Below, one piece after another: positions 19,203 to 28,115 of a DNA stretch of 40,417 nucleotides. The number at the start of each line of letters is the position of its first letter. Position 1 is the stretch's first letter. Below the pieces are notes generated by a model. That model was not told the origin of the DNA, did not search any database, and worked only from the letters and a program-made list of their open reading frames with translations. The stretch is from Streptococcus mitis (lineage in GTDB: Bacteria > Bacillota > Bacilli > Lactobacillales > Streptococcaceae). Location: contig NZ_JALDTZ010000016.1 in assembly GCF_023109105.1 (NCBI RefSeq), positions 1 to 40,417 on the forward strand, in the 5' to 3' direction. Made by a program: the position numbers and the translations under genes.

Positions 19203-20642
19203 TTATCTCTTAGACCAAGTTCTCTTCATAAAGAGAAGGAGGATTGGGTAAATCTCCAAGCGACCTGCAATCATTGCAAAGGAGAGGAGAATTTTTGAGA
19301 TAGGACTAAAGATTGCGAAACTAGAAGTGGTTCCTAGAATAGGTCCGATATTATTGAAACAGCTAAAGACAGCGCTGGTCACAACCAGGAAATCATTGCT
19401 ATCTAGACTGACAATAAAGATAAGTGCTAGTAAAATCATAGAATAAATGACAAAGTACTTGAGAATCTTATGCTGGGTATCCTTGTCAATTACCGTTTTA
19501 TTCACATGGAGGGTCAAAACACGGTGGGGAGATAAGATTGATAAAATTTGGTTTTTAGCAATTTTTGAAAGGATGAGGCCTCGGATAACCTTGAGTCCAC
19601 CTGCGGTTGAACCAGCAGAGCCACCGATTCCCATGAGGAAGAGGAGGATAAACTGGGAGAAGAGGGGCCAGTTGGTAATATCTCCATATCCAAAACCAGT
19701 TGTTGTAATGATATTGGAAACCTGAAAGAAGGCCATTTCAAAGCTTTTTGAAAATCCCGGGTAGAGGTAGAGGGTGTTAAGGCTAATCAAGCCTGTAGAA
19801 ATTAGAACGATGACCAAGTAAGCCCGAAGTTCTTCATCTCCAAAGAAAGCCTTGACCCGACGGAGCATGAGATAGTAGTAGAGATTTAAATTTACCCCAA
19901 AAACCAGAACTCCGATACTAACTAGATAGGTAATCAGTGAACTGCCATAGTGGGCAATTCCATCGTTATAGACGGTAAATCCTCCTGTACCCGCAGTACC
20001 CATAGCGATGACAAAACTATCAAATAGGGGCATACCAGCTAGATAATAGATGATGACAAAGAGTGAAAAGAGAGCTAGATAAAGGAGATAGAGAATCTGG
20101 GCAGTGTTTTTTAGTTTGGATACAACCTTGCCAAAGACAGGGCCAGGAACCTCAGCCTTCATCACTTCTAGGTGGCTATTTTTGGCATTATCCATAATGG
20201 CAAGTGCAAAAACAAGCACTCCCATCCCTCCAATCAAGTGGGTAAAACTTCGCCAGAAGAGGAGGGAACGACTGAGAACCGAAACGTCGTTCAGAATAGT
20301 TGCTCCAGTAGTTGTAAAGCCAGAACTGATTTCAAAAAAGGCATCAATAACGCTGGGAATTTGGTCAGCGAAGACAAAGGGAAGCCCCCCAAAGAAAGAC
20401 CAAAGAATCCAACAAAGGGCAACAATCAAGATTCCCTCCTTGGCGTAAATCCGTTGATTTTTTGGTTTTTGTAAAATTCCTGAACCACCTAATAATACGA
20501 GAATCCCAATCGTTGTAAAGAGGGCTGTAAAGACTTGGCTCGATTCATGGTAATAGACAGCAATAGCCACAGGAACCAAGAGGAGAATGGCTTCAATCAA
20601 AAGTAATTTTGAAAGGAGGTAACGAATCATACTTTTATTCAT
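19203..20642 (-). CDS. trkH: Potassium uptake membrane subunit (TrkH/KtrB family)
   Basis: This is the ion-conducting subunit of a K+ (possibly Na+-coupled) uptake system. The 479-aa protein has the four pore-loop repeats expected in the superfamily, each with a filter-like glycine: TTTGATILND, GTAGTGGFTVY, TTTGFGYGDIT and NNIGPILG. Between them is the GGSAGSTAGGLKVIRG segment. Hydrophobic helices run throughout. It starts 3 bp after the trkA stop on the same strand and so forms one operon with its gating subunit. Streptococcal members are often called TrkH or KtrB; sequence alone does not settle which ions are coupled. Confidence 0.94.
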   Translation of the reverse strand: MNKSMIRYLLSKLLLIEAILLLVPVAIAVYYHESSQVFTALFTTIGILVLLGGSGILQKPKNQRIYAKEGILIVALCWILWSFFGGLPFVFADQIPSVIDAFFEISSGFTTTGATILNDVSVLSRSLLFWRSFTHLIGGMGVLVFALAIMDNAKNSHLEVMKAEVPGPVFGKVVSKLKNTAQILYLLYLALFSLFVIIYYLAGMPLFDSFVIAMGTAGTGGFTVYNDGIAHYGSSLITYLVSIGVLVFGVNLNLYYYLMLRRVKAFFGDEELRAYLVIVLISTGLISLNTLYLYPGFSKSFEMAFFQVSNIITTTGFGYGDITNWPLFSQFILLFLMGIGGSAGSTAGGLKVIRGLILSKIAKNQILSILSPHRVLTLHVNKTVIDKDTQHKILKYFVIYSMILLALIFIVSLDSNDFLVVTSAVFSCFNNIGPILGTTSSFAIFSPISKILLSFAMIAGRLEIYPILLLFMKRTWSKR

Positions 20643-20645
20643 TTC

Positions 20646-21995
20646 TTACCTCGCAATCAAATCATAAATCTTGGTGATGTTTGGTAATAAGGTTATTACT
20701 AGGAGCTTATCTCCAACTTCCAGCATATCCTCCCCAGTAGGGAAAATAGTTTTTCCCTTTCGAATGATGGCCGCAATAAGAACCCCTTTTTTCAGTTTCA
20801 GTTGAGAAAGAGGTTTGGCAGTCATTTTATTAGCTTCCTTGATATGGAATTGCAGGGTTTCGATTTGGCCGTTGGCTAGATGGTGCATGGCTTGAAGGTC
20901 TGAATACTGGGCATTAACACGACCACGAATAAAGTGCATAATTGTATCTACAGCGATGATTTTCGGAGTTATAATGCTTGAGAAATCAGGCGCATGAATA
21001 ATTTCAAGGAGACTAGTTCTGTTAACCTTGCTAATATTTTTTTGCACACCTACGCTATCAAGGAACATAGAGGTAATAATATTCTCTTCGTCAACTCCTG
21101 TTAGTGTTGCTACTGCATCATAGTTTTGAGCACTTTCTTCTAGTAGGATATCTTTTGCGGTACCATCTCCTTGGACAATATAGAGATTAGAGAATTTCTC
21201 ACTAAAGAAACGTGCCCTTTCAGGGTTAATCTCGATGACTTTGGTCTCGATACGACTGTCTTTTAGAATACCTAGTAGATAATAGGCAATTCTACCTGCT
21301 CCGACGATGAGAAGGCTCTTCACAGCACGAGATTTGAAATAATTATGGAAGAGCATCATATCAACACGGTTACCAGTGACAAAGATTCTATCTTTATCCT
21401 GTATGGTCATGTCACCACTTGGGATGATAATTTGATGATCCCTCTCTATCGCGCAGACAATGACATTGCCAAATTTTTTCCGAAAATCAGAAATGGGCAT
21501 TTGGCAAAGACCGCTGGTGGACTTGATGACAAATTCCATGAGGCTAACGCGTCCACCAGCAAAGCGCTCGACAGATAAGGCATTGGGGAAGTCAATGATA
21601 TTGGCGATAGCACGAGCAGCCAAAAGTTCAGGGTTGACGATAAGAGAAAAACCGAGAATATTCTTTTCTTTGAAATAAGAGTTAGAGTATTCAGGATTGC
21701 GCACCCGAACAATGGTCTCTTTAGCCCCCATTTTCTTGGCTAGAACTGCTGCGATCATGTTCACTTCATCGTACTCAGTCAAGGCGATAAAGATATCACA
21801 ATCTTGGACACTGGCTTGCTCAAGAATGGTAAAATCAGCTCCGTTACCAAGGATACCCATGATATCAAAACGACTGACGATATGATTGAGGACGGCTTCG
21901 TCTTGTTCAATCAGCAAAACATCGTGCTTTTCTGCAACCAAGGAGCGACAGAGGGCAAAACCAACTTTTCCCCCTCCGACAAGGATAATTTTCAT
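20646..21995 (-). CDS. trkA: Potassium uptake regulatory subunit with two RCK domains
   Basis: This cytoplasmic nucleotide-binding protein gates the TrkH channel. The 449-aa protein is a tandem of two RCK units. The first Rossmann motif is LVGGGKVGFALC near residues 4-15, with a TrkA_C domain after it. The second is IVGAGRIAYYL near 228-238, again followed by TrkA_C, where the SQLKLKKGVLIAAI segment lies. The two-unit form is the TrkA type rather than the single-RCK KtrA type. It is the first gene of the trkA-trkH operon. A possible -10 (TATGAT) lies upstream on the minus strand near 22030, but its -35 is poor. Confidence 0.95.
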   Translation of the reverse strand: MKIILVGGGKVGFALCRSLVAEKHDVLLIEQDEAVLNHIVSRFDIMGILGNGADFTILEQASVQDCDIFIALTEYDEVNMIAAVLAKKMGAKETIVRVRNPEYSNSYFKEKNILGFSLIVNPELLAARAIANIIDFPNALSVERFAGGRVSLMEFVIKSTSGLCQMPISDFRKKFGNVIVCAIERDHQIIIPSGDMTIQDKDRIFVTGNRVDMMLFHNYFKSRAVKSLLIVGAGRIAYYLLGILKDSRIETKVIEINPERARFFSEKFSNLYIVQGDGTAKDILLEESAQNYDAVATLTGVDEENIITSMFLDSVGVQKNISKVNRTSLLEIIHAPDFSSIITPKIIAVDTIMHFIRGRVNAQYSDLQAMHHLANGQIETLQFHIKEANKMTAKPLSQLKLKKGVLIAAIIRKGKTIFPTGEDMLEVGDKLLVITLLPNITKIYDLIAR

Positions 21996-22131
21996 ATTAA
22001 AACCTACTTTTTCATGATGTAACTATCATACCCTTTTTCAAGAAAAAATGCACCTACTAGCTAATAACCAGAGTTTTTAGTAGGAAATTTGCTATAAGGT
22101 AAAACTATACCCTAAGCAATTAAAATAGCTA

Positions 22132-22161
22132 TTAGCACCTTTCTCTGAAATATGGTATGAT
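22132..22161 (+). promoter_or_regulatory. Promoter of the SAM hydrolase gene
   Basis: TTAGCA (22132-22137) and an extended -10, TG-G-TATGAT (TATGAT 22156-22161), have an 18-bp spacer. An imperfect hairpin (TTGCT/AGCAA with GGTA/TACC inside) lies just upstream at about 22088-22120. Confidence 0.6.
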
Positions 22162-22183
22162 AAAGGATATACAAGGAGATAAA

Positions 22184-23032
22184 ATGAATAATAATTTACT
22201 GGTATTACAATCAGACTTCGGTCTGGTTGATGGTGCGGTATCGGCTATGATTGGAGTGGCTTTAGAAGAATCTCCAACCTTAAAAATTCATCACTTGACG
22301 CACGATATCACGCCTTATAATATTTTTGAGGGGAGTTACCGTCTCTTTCAGACGGTAGATTACTGGCCTGAGGGAACGACTTTTGTATCGGTTGTCGATC
22401 CAGGTGTAGGCTCGAAACGTAAGAGTGTGGTTGCCAAGACTGCAAAAAATCAATACATTGTCACGCCAGACAATGGGACGCTTTCTTTTATCAAGAAACA
22501 CGTTGGTATTGTAGCTATTCGTGAGATTTCTGAAGTGGCCAATAGACGTCAAAATACAGAGCATTCTTATACCTTCCACGGTCGTGATGTTTATGCTTAT
22601 ACTGGTGCTAAATTAGCCAGTGGTCACATTACTTTTGAGGAAGTGGGGCCAGAGCTCAGTGTGGATCAGATTGTGGAGCTTCCAGTCGTAGAGACCGTCA
22701 TAGAAGATCATCTAGTGAAGGGAGCCATTGATATTCTGGATGTGCGTTTTGGTTCGCTTTGGACCTCTATCACGCGAGAAGAATTTTACAAGCTGGAACC
22801 AGCATTCGGTGATCGTTTTGAAGTGACTATCTATCATGCTGATATGCTGGTCTATCAAAATCAGGTTGTCTATGGCAAATCATTTGCAGATGTGAGAATT
22901 GGACAGCCAATCCTTTACATTAACTCTCTCTATCGTTTGGGTCTGGCTATCAACCAAGGTTCCTTTGCCAAGGCCTATAATGTGGGTGTCGGTTCATCTT
23001 GGACCATTGAAATAAAGAAAATAGAATCATAA
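22184..23032 (+). CDS. SAM hydroxide adenosyltransferase / SAM hydrolase family protein (DUF62)
   Basis: Family members use hydroxide to split S-adenosylmethionine into adenosine and methionine; relatives are the fluorinase and chlorinase. The 282-aa protein has the N-terminal LQSDFGLVDGAVSAM (conserved SDFG aspartate D11), the central VDPGVGS block, the TPDNGTLS block and the FHGRDVYA motif, all typical of the family. The ATG at 22184 sits 6 bp after AAGGAG; an upstream in-frame ATG lies inside the promoter -10 region and cannot be used. It is 15 bp from the next gene, an ECF transporter S component. This suggests the two share a substrate such as a SAM breakdown product, which is inference. 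Confidence 0.88.
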   Translation: MNNNLLVLQSDFGLVDGAVSAMIGVALEESPTLKIHHLTHDITPYNIFEGSYRLFQTVDYWPEGTTFVSVVDPGVGSKRKSVVAKTAKNQYIVTPDNGTLSFIKKHVGIVAIREISEVANRRQNTEHSYTFHGRDVYAYTGAKLASGHITFEEVGPELSVDQIVELPVVETVIEDHLVKGAIDILDVRFGSLWTSITREEFYKLEPAFGDRFEVTIYHADMLVYQNQVVYGKSFADVRIGQPILYINSLYRLGLAINQGSFAKAYNVGVGSSWTIEIKKIES

Positions 23033-23047
23033 AATAGGAGAATATAG

Positions 23048-23593
23048 ATGAAAAATCAATCAATTAAGCAAGTTGTTGCTATCGGTGTTGGGGCTGCGCT
23101 CTTTGTTGTTATCGGGATGATTAGCATTCCGACCCCTGTTCCAAATACAAGCATCCAGCTTCAGTATGCGGTACAGAGCCTCTTGTCAATCATTTTTGGC
23201 CCTCTAGTGGGATTACTTGTTGGTTTAATTGGGCATGCAGTGAAGGACTCTCTTGCTGGCTACGGTCTTTGGTGGACGTGGATTATTGCTAGTGGGCTCT
23301 TTGGTCTAGCTGTAGGACTCTTTAGAAAATACATTCGAGTAACACAGGGTGTTTTTGAGTTGAAGGATATTGTCTTCTTTAACCTCATTCAGATTGTCGC
23401 AAATGCTCTGGTTTGGGGTGTTTTGGCACCACTTGGAGATGTTGTGATTTATCAAGAAGCGGCAGAAAAAGTATTTGCTCAAGGGATTGTTGCGGGAATT
23501 GCTAACGCTGTAACTATAGCTATCGCAGGTACCCTTCTCTTGCTAGCTTATTCACGTACGCAGACTCGTTCAGGAAGTTTGAAAAAGGACTAA
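23048..23593 (+). CDS. ECF transporter S component (UPF0397 family)
   Basis: This small membrane protein is predicted to bind the substrate for an energy-coupling-factor importer. The 181-aa protein has about five or six hydrophobic segments, with [13 protein letters not shown] near residues 13-25 and the [20 protein letters not shown] motif near 50-69 that marks ECF S components. The true ligand is not known from sequence. It is tightly linked to the SAM hydrolase gene upstream. The matching ATPase and T component lie downstream but beyond a terminator and a BOX element. An AGGAG site precedes the ATG. Confidence 0.88.
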   Translation: MKNQSIKQVVAIGVGAALFVVIGMISIPTPVPNTSIQLQYAVQSLLSIIFGPLVGLLVGLIGHAVKDSLAGYGLWWTWIIASGLFGLAVGLFRKYIRVTQGVFELKDIVFFNLIQIVANALVWGVLAPLGDVVIYQEAAEKVFAQGIVAGIANAVTIAIAGTLLLLAYSRTQTRSGSLKKD

Positions 23594-23601
23594 CATAAAG
23601 G

Positions 23602-23626
23602 AAAAGGCTGGTGAACCGGTCTTTTT
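23602..23626 (+). terminator. Terminator after the S component
   Basis: A stem with G-U pairs (AAAGGCTGG with CCGGTCTTT) is closed by a short TGAA-type loop and followed by T residues. It separates the first two genes from the ATPase/T-component pair. Confidence 0.6.
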
Positions 23627-23688
23627 CGATGTTTATAGACTAGTTAGGCAAGCAAGCTAGGATTGGAAGCTTGTTGGCGCTACGATTT

Positions 23689-23888
23689 TATACTCAATGA
23701 AAATCAAAAAGCAAACTAGGAAGCTAGCCGCAAGCTGCTCAAAACACTGTTTTGAGGTTGCAGATAGAACTGACGAAGTCAGCTCAAAACACCGTTTTGA
23801 GGTTGTAGATAAGACTGACGAAGTCAGTAACCATACCTACGACAAGGCGACGCTGACGAGGTTTGAAGAGATTTTCGAAGAGTATTAA
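23689..23888 (-). repeat. BOX element 4 with two boxB copies
   Basis: The element starts TACTCAATGAAAATCAAA and ends TTTTCGAAGAGTATTA. It holds two head-to-tail 45-bp boxB-type units (23738-23782 and 23783-23827) followed by the boxA block with GACAAGGCGACGCTGACG. On the plus strand it is open for 63 codons (23697-23888) with two 15-residue repeats. That frame is almost certainly not a gene but is often annotated as one. Confidence 0.93.
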
Positions 23889-23958
23889 GAGAAGAGTCTG
23901 TAAGAAGGGGCTAATTTATGATAAAATAGAAGTCTAAGAAGCGAATGAAGAGAGTAAG

Positions 23959-25641
23959 ATGAAAGAAGCTATAATTGAGTGGAAGGATTTCTCTTTCCAG
24001 TATGAAACGCAACAAGAACCGACCTTGCAAGGGGTGGACTTAACCATTTACAAAGGAGAGAAAGTCTTAATTGTTGGGCCATCTGGGTCAGGTAAGTCTA
24101 CCTTGGGTCAGTGTTTGAATGGGATTATTCCTAATATTTATAAGGGTCAAACATCTGGAGAATTTTTGATAAAGGGGCAAGCTGCCTTTGATATGAGTAT
24201 CTATGATAAATCTCACCTGGTCAGCACAGTTTTGCAGGATACAGATGGGCAGTTTATCGGTTTATCCGTGGCAGAGGATTTGGCTTTTGCTCTGGAAAAT
24301 GATGTGACAGATCTAGAAGAGATGAAAAGTCGTGTTCATAAATGGGCAGAAAAGTTGGACCTTATTTCTTTACTGAATCAGCGTCCTCAGGATTTGTCAG
24401 GTGGACAAAAGCAGCGAGTCAGTCTGGCTGGTGTCTTGATTGATGAGAGTCCGATTCTCTTGTTTGATGAGCCACTCGCCAATCTTGATCCCAAGTCAGG
24501 TCAGGATATTATCGAATTGATTGACCAGATTCATAAGGAGGAGGGGACGACGACTCTTATTATCGAGCACCGTTTAGAGGATGTGTTGCATCGCCCTGTG
24601 GATCGGATTGTCTTGATAAACGATGGTCGTATCCTCTTTAATGGAAGTCCTGACCAGCTACTGGCGACTGATTTATTAACCCAAAATGGAATTCGAGAAC
24701 CCCTTTATCTCACCACTCTCCGTCAATTAGGTGTGGATTTAGTCAAGGAAGAACAATTAGCAGATCTGGATAACTTGTCTATCTCAAAAGGTCAGGTTCC
24801 GTTGCAGAATGAACTTTCAAAAGAGAGACCAGAATTGAAGTCACTCTTTCGACTTGAAGATGTATCTTTCGCTTACGATGATAGACCGATTTTAAAATCC
24901 ATTCATTTAGATATTAAAAAGGGCGAAAAGATTGCCATTGTCGGGAAAAATGGAGCAGGGAAATCAACCCTAGCCAAGGCCATAAGTAGCTTTATCCAGA
25001 CGGAAGGTCGCTATCTGTGGGAAGGGCAGGAGATCAAAGAAGATTCTGTTGCAGAGCGGGCGGAACGAGTAGGCTATGTGCTGCAAAATCCTAATCAAAT
25101 GATTTCAACCAACATGATCTTTGATGAGGTGGCTCTGGGACTACGTTTGCGAGGTGTGGACGAGCAGGAAATTGAAACGAGAGTCTATGAAACCTTGAAA
25201 ATCTGTGGTCTCTATGAATTCCGTAATTGGCCCATTTCTGCCCTGTCATTTGGTCAGAAAAAACGTGTGACTATTGCCTCGATTTTGGTCTTGGGAGCTG
25301 AAATTATCCTCTTAGATGAACCGACAGCAGGTCAAGACCAGAAGAACTACACTGAGATTATGGAATTTCTCGAAGAACTGCATGAAAAAGGACATACCAT
25401 TGTCATGATTACCCATGATATGCAATTGATGCTGGATTATTCAGACCGAGCCCTTGTCATGGTGGATGGGGAATTGATTGCTGATACTGATCCAGCTAGT
25501 CTGTTGAGCAATCCTGAGCTGTTAGTAAAAGCCAACCTAAAAGAGACATCAATCTTTAACTTGGCTAAGAAACTGGATGTGGATCCACTTGCTTTAACGG
25601 CATTTTACAAAGAAAGGAGAGAAGGATGCAAGCTAAATTAA
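23959..25641 (+). CDS. ECF transporter ATPase with two fused ABC domains
   Basis: Two ABC ATPase domains in one 560-aa chain power an energy-coupling-factor importer. Domain 1 has Walker [10 protein letters not shown] at 40-48, signature LSGGQKQR and Walker [14 protein letters not shown]. Domain 2 has Walker A GKNGAGKS starting at residue 329, a divergent signature LSFGQKKR and Walker [13 protein letters not shown]. The linker of about 40 residues is unlike either domain. In streptococci this fused form belongs with the UPF0397 S component upstream. The T component starts inside its last codons, so the two are co-translated. The promoter may be an extended -10 (TGATAAAAT) near 23925, just after the BOX element. 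Confidence 0.93.
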   Translation: MKEAIIEWKDFSFQYETQQEPTLQGVDLTIYKGEKVLIVGPSGSGKSTLGQCLNGIIPNIYKGQTSGEFLIKGQAAFDMSIYDKSHLVSTVLQDTDGQFIGLSVAEDLAFALENDVTDLEEMKSRVHKWAEKLDLISLLNQRPQDLSGGQKQRVSLAGVLIDESPILLFDEPLANLDPKSGQDIIELIDQIHKEEGTTTLIIEHRLEDVLHRPVDRIVLINDGRILFNGSPDQLLATDLLTQNGIREPLYLTTLRQLGVDLVKEEQLADLDNLSISKGQVPLQNELSKERPELKSLFRLEDVSFAYDDRPILKSIHLDIKKGEKIAIVGKNGAGKSTLAKAISSFIQTEGRYLWEGQEIKEDSVAERAERVGYVLQNPNQMISTNMIFDEVALGLRLRGVDEQEIETRVYETLKICGLYEFRNWPISALSFGQKKRVTIASILVLGAEIILLDEPTAGQDQKNYTEIMEFLEELHEKGHTIVMITHDMQLMLDYSDRALVMVDGELIADTDPASLLSNPELLVKANLKETSIFNLAKKLDVDPLALTAFYKERREGCKLN

Positions 25642-26456
25642 TTGGTTACCAGCATAGAGATACTGTGATTCATCGCTTGTCAGGAGCTGGGAAACTTCTC
25701 TTTTTCATCCTCGTGTCATTGGCGGCCATGATTAGCTATGATACCAGACTGCTTGTACTGATTGCTGTCTTTTCGCTCTTTCTCCTCTATTTATCAAAAA
25801 TCCGCTTTAAAGATGTTTCCTTTGTAGCTGTTTTTGCGACTGTCTTTGCGATTTTGAATGTCTTAATGGTTTACCTCTTTTCTCCCGAGTATGGGGTTGG
25901 ACTTTATGGAGAGAGAAATGTCATTTGGCAGGGAATCGGTGCCTACACTCTGACCAGTCAAGAGCTCTTTTATCTGCTAAATCTGGCCATTAAGTATCTT
26001 TGCACCATTCCTTTAGCGATTATCTTTTTGATGACAACACATCCTAGTCAGTTTGCTTCTAGTTTAAATCAAATCGGTGTGCCCTATAAGATTGCCTATT
26101 CTGTCAGCCTGACCTTGCGCTATATTCCAGATTTGCAGGAAGAATTCTTTACCATCAAGATGTCTCAGGAAGCGCGTGGGATGGAATTATCCAAGAAAGC
26201 TTCTCTCATGCAACGAATCAAAGGCAATCTCCGCATTATTACGCCCTTGATTTTTAGCTCGCTAGAACGCATTGATACCATCGCGACTGCTATGGAACTT
26301 CGCCGCTTTGGGAAAGAGAAAAATCGTACTTGGTATAGTTATCAGGCCTTGAAAAAAGGAGATTATCTTACCTTGCTCTTGGCAGCCTTGTTTTTAGTAG
26401 CTAGTTTACTACTTATCTTGCAGAATCAGGGACGATTTTACAACCCTTGGAAATAG
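25626..26456 (+). CDS. ECF transporter transmembrane (T) component
   Basis: This integral membrane scaffold links the S component to the ATPases in the importer. The 276-aa protein has hydrophobic segments near residues 20-50, 55-75, 105-140 and 245-265. It also has the conserved AxG-containing helix SQEARGMEL near 179-187, plus a second AxELRRFG-like helix near 227-236, which are the coupling helices that contact the ATPases. The start lies 16 bp before the ATPase stop, behind an AAAGGAGAG site. Its last four codons and stop (NPWK-stop) are copied again about 920 bp downstream, at the far edge of the GNAT segment. Confidence 0.92.
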   Translation: MQAKLIGYQHRDTVIHRLSGAGKLLFFILVSLAAMISYDTRLLVLIAVFSLFLLYLSKIRFKDVSFVAVFATVFAILNVLMVYLFSPEYGVGLYGERNVIWQGIGAYTLTSQELFYLLNLAIKYLCTIPLAIIFLMTTHPSQFASSLNQIGVPYKIAYSVSLTLRYIPDLQEEFFTIKMSQEARGMELSKKASLMQRIKGNLRIITPLIFSSLERIDTIATAMELRRFGKEKNRTWYSYQALKKGDYLTLLLAALFLVASLLLILQNQGRFYNPWK

Positions 26457-26457
26457 T
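26442..26457 (+). repeat. 16-bp direct repeat, left copy
   Basis: AACCCTTGGAAATAGT, covering the last codons and stop of the T-component gene. The identical right copy is at 27362-27377. Confidence 0.85.
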
Positions 26458-26772
26458 ATTGTCAAAGTTTTCATTAGATAAGTAAAGAGAAATTATTCTA
26501 TAACTTTTTATTGATAGATTGTATGAGAAATAAAGTTAATAATTGTATACTTGGAACTTTTTGACAAAACATGAATTAGTTTGTATATTTTATAGTAGAA
26601 TTTACATTACAAAATCAAAGTTATTCAGATATGATCATTTTCAACTAAGTTCAGTGTCATAATGTAGAGACGATATAAAATAGTAAAAGTACTTAATTTA
26701 AATCGTGTTAATTTCATTTTGTGTAAACATGGGAAAATGTTGAATGTATATAATGACGGGAGATGATTTACA
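26458..26772 (+). promoter_or_regulatory. AT-rich upstream region of the GNAT gene with a promoter
   Basis: No gene is seen. TTGACA (26561-26566) and TATATT (26584-26589) with a 17-bp spacer make a good promoter. A second TATAAT at 26749-26754 is too close to the start codon to be useful with the ribosome site. The base composition is more AT-rich than the flanking genes. Confidence 0.6.
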
Positions 26773-27285
26773 ATGATAAGTTTAGAGCTGTTGTCTGAAG
26801 CAAGTAGTCTAGACGTCTATTTTTTTGAAAAAGAGAATCGGGAGTATTTTGAGCGGAATTTACCTCCCAGACCAGCTAACTATTTTGATTTAGAAGGTTT
26901 TAAAGAAATTACAAGGGAATTGTTAAGGGAACAAGAGAGCCATGATATCTACGTGCATCTTATTAGAGATGCACAAGGCATTATGGTCGGAAGAATAAAT
27001 TTAAGTGTTTTAGGGAAGGATAGAAAAACAGCAGAACTTGGGTATAGAATTGGGGAAAATGTTAGCAATTTAGGTTATGCCAGCGAAGCGGTTAAACTCG
27101 TTTTAGAAAAAGCCTTTACTACTTATGGTTTACATAGGATTATCGCAGGGACGGCAACGGACAATCTGCCCTCCCAGAGAGTGCTTTTAAAAAATGGCTT
27201 CACCTTTAGTAGGGTTATAGAAAATGACTTACAAATTCATAATGAGTGGATTCATACAGCAGTATTTGAGATAACGAGGTCATAA
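26773..27285 (+). CDS. GNAT-family N-acetyltransferase (RimJ/RimL-like)
   Basis: This probably transfers an acetyl group from acetyl-CoA to an amine on a protein N-terminus or a small molecule; the substrate is unknown. The 170-aa protein matches the usual RimJ/RimL length. It has the LGYRIGENVSNLGYASEAVKL block (about residues 89-109) that forms the acetyl-CoA pyrophosphate loop. It also has the HRIIAGTATDNLPSQRVLLKNGF segment (about 117-139) typical of motif B. A GGGAG site lies upstream. The gene stands alone on an AT-rich 904-bp segment bounded by 16-bp direct repeats, which suggests a late insertion between the ECF genes and trmL. Confidence 0.88.
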   Translation: MISLELLSEASSLDVYFFEKENREYFERNLPPRPANYFDLEGFKEITRELLREQESHDIYVHLIRDAQGIMVGRINLSVLGKDRKTAELGYRIGENVSNLGYASEAVKLVLEKAFTTYGLHRIIAGTATDNLPSQRVLLKNGFTFSRVIENDLQIHNEWIHTAVFEITRS

Positions 27286-27361
27286 TATCATCATTCCCAG
27301 TTCACAGATAGGTATAAAAGAGTAAGCAATTTTTGCAAATATTTAAGAATTTTCTCCTAGA

Positions 27362-27377
27362 AACCCTTGGAAATAGT
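27362..27377 (+). repeat. 16-bp direct repeat, right copy
   Basis: This exactly repeats AACCCTTGGAAATAGT from 26442-26457. The sequences on the outer and inner sides of the two copies do not match, so the repeat is limited to these 16 bp. Confidence 0.85.
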
Positions 27378-27409
27378 TTGAAAAAATTGAAAAAATCAAG
27401 TCGTTTCTA

Positions 27410-27437
27410 TTGACAATGATTCTGAAAGTGTTATACT
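27410..27437 (+). promoter_or_regulatory. trmL leader promoter
   Basis: TTGACA (27410-27415) and TATACT (27432-27437) have a 16-bp spacer, with the TG of an extended -10 at 27429-27430. Transcription should start near 27444, about 125 nt before trmL. Confidence 0.8.
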
Positions 27438-27443
27438 AAGAAA

Positions 27444-27545
27444 GTAGTTTCGCTGATTTACTTCAAACCTGTTGTGAGGTAAGTTAACGATGCCTTAACC
27501 ACGCTGTTTGCTGAGCTTGACTCCGGGCAGTGTGGCTATTTTTTT
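27444..27545 (+). ncRNA. Structured leader RNA or small RNA ending in a terminator, upstream of trmL
   Basis: Within about 100 nt there are three stems. TTACTTC pairs with GAGGTAA (about 27458-27482), GTTAA (27483-27487) pairs with TTAAC (27495-27499), and CCACGCTG (27499-27506) pairs with CAGTGTGG (27528-27535). The last stem is followed by seven T (27539-27545), a convincing rho-independent terminator. It lies before the trmL start codon. This is the layout of an attenuator or riboswitch, or of a stand-alone small RNA. I do not recognise a known family. Confidence 0.65.
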
Positions 27546-27568
27546 GCAATGGTGAAAGGAAGCAAGTC

Positions 27569-28072
27569 ATGACAAATCACATTGTATTATTTGAACCTCA
27601 GATTCCACAAAATACAGGCAATATTGCGCGTACTTGCGCTGCGACCAATTCTCCCCTCCACATCATCAAGCCTATGGGCTTTCCTATTGATGACCGTAAG
27701 ATGAAGCGAGCTGGATTGGATTATTGGGATAAGCTAGAGATTTATTTTCACGACAGTTTAGAAGATTTCATGTCTCAGATGAAGGGCAAACTCTATCTGA
27801 TTTCGAAATTTGCTGAAAAAGTATATTCTGAAGTGGATTTATCGACTGACGAAGACCATTATTTTCTCTTTGGACGTGAAGACAAGGGCTTGCCTGAAGA
27901 CTTTATGCGAGAACATCCTGAAAAGGCTCTTCGTATTCCTATGAATGATGAACATGTCCGCAGTCTCAATGTGTCTAATACCGTCTGCATGATTGTCTAT
28001 GAAGCGCTCCGTCAGCAGAACTTTGCAGGTCTTGAGCTTGTTCATACCTATGAAGTGGATAAATTGAAATAA
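27569..28072 (+). CDS. trmL: tRNA (cytidine/uridine-2'-O-)-methyltransferase
   Basis: This SPOUT-fold enzyme methylates the 2'-OH of the wobble nucleotide 34 in leucine tRNAs, using SAM. The 167-aa protein has the conserved [11 protein letters not shown] near residues 12-22, FGREDKGLP near 99-107, and the knot segment [16 protein letters not shown] near 120-135. The ATG at 27569 has AAAGGAAG upstream; a GTG at 27530 would start inside the terminator hairpin and is rejected. The gene is preceded by a leader RNA with a terminator. It is followed by a terminator whose hairpin also overlaps the next promoter. Confidence 0.93.
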   Translation: MTNHIVLFEPQIPQNTGNIARTCAATNSPLHIIKPMGFPIDDRKMKRAGLDYWDKLEIYFHDSLEDFMSQMKGKLYLISKFAEKVYSEVDLSTDEDHYFLFGREDKGLPEDFMREHPEKALRIPMNDEHVRSLNVSNTVCMIVYEALRQQNFAGLELVHTYEVDKLK

Positions 28073-28092
28073 AAAATGAAAACGAACAAAAT

Positions 28093-28115
28093 GCTTGCGC
28101 TTGCAAGCGTTTTTT
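28093..28115 (+). terminator. trmL terminator
   Basis: GCTTGC pairs with GCAAGC over a 4-base loop, followed by six T. It overlaps the -35 element and spacer of the ribU promoter. Confidence 0.75.

Noticed and set aside
22088..22120. Hairpin between trkA and the SAM hydrolase gene as a riboswitch
   Set aside because: It lies upstream of the promoter -35 for the plus-strand gene, so it would not be in that transcript, and it matches no riboswitch class I know.
23697..23888. 63-codon frame as a real gene
   Set aside because: It lies entirely within a BOX element; it has no ribosome site and consists of the element's own repeats.
27530..27568. GTG start for trmL
   Set aside because: It would begin inside the terminator hairpin; the ATG at 27569 has a proper ribosome site and starts the conserved protein.
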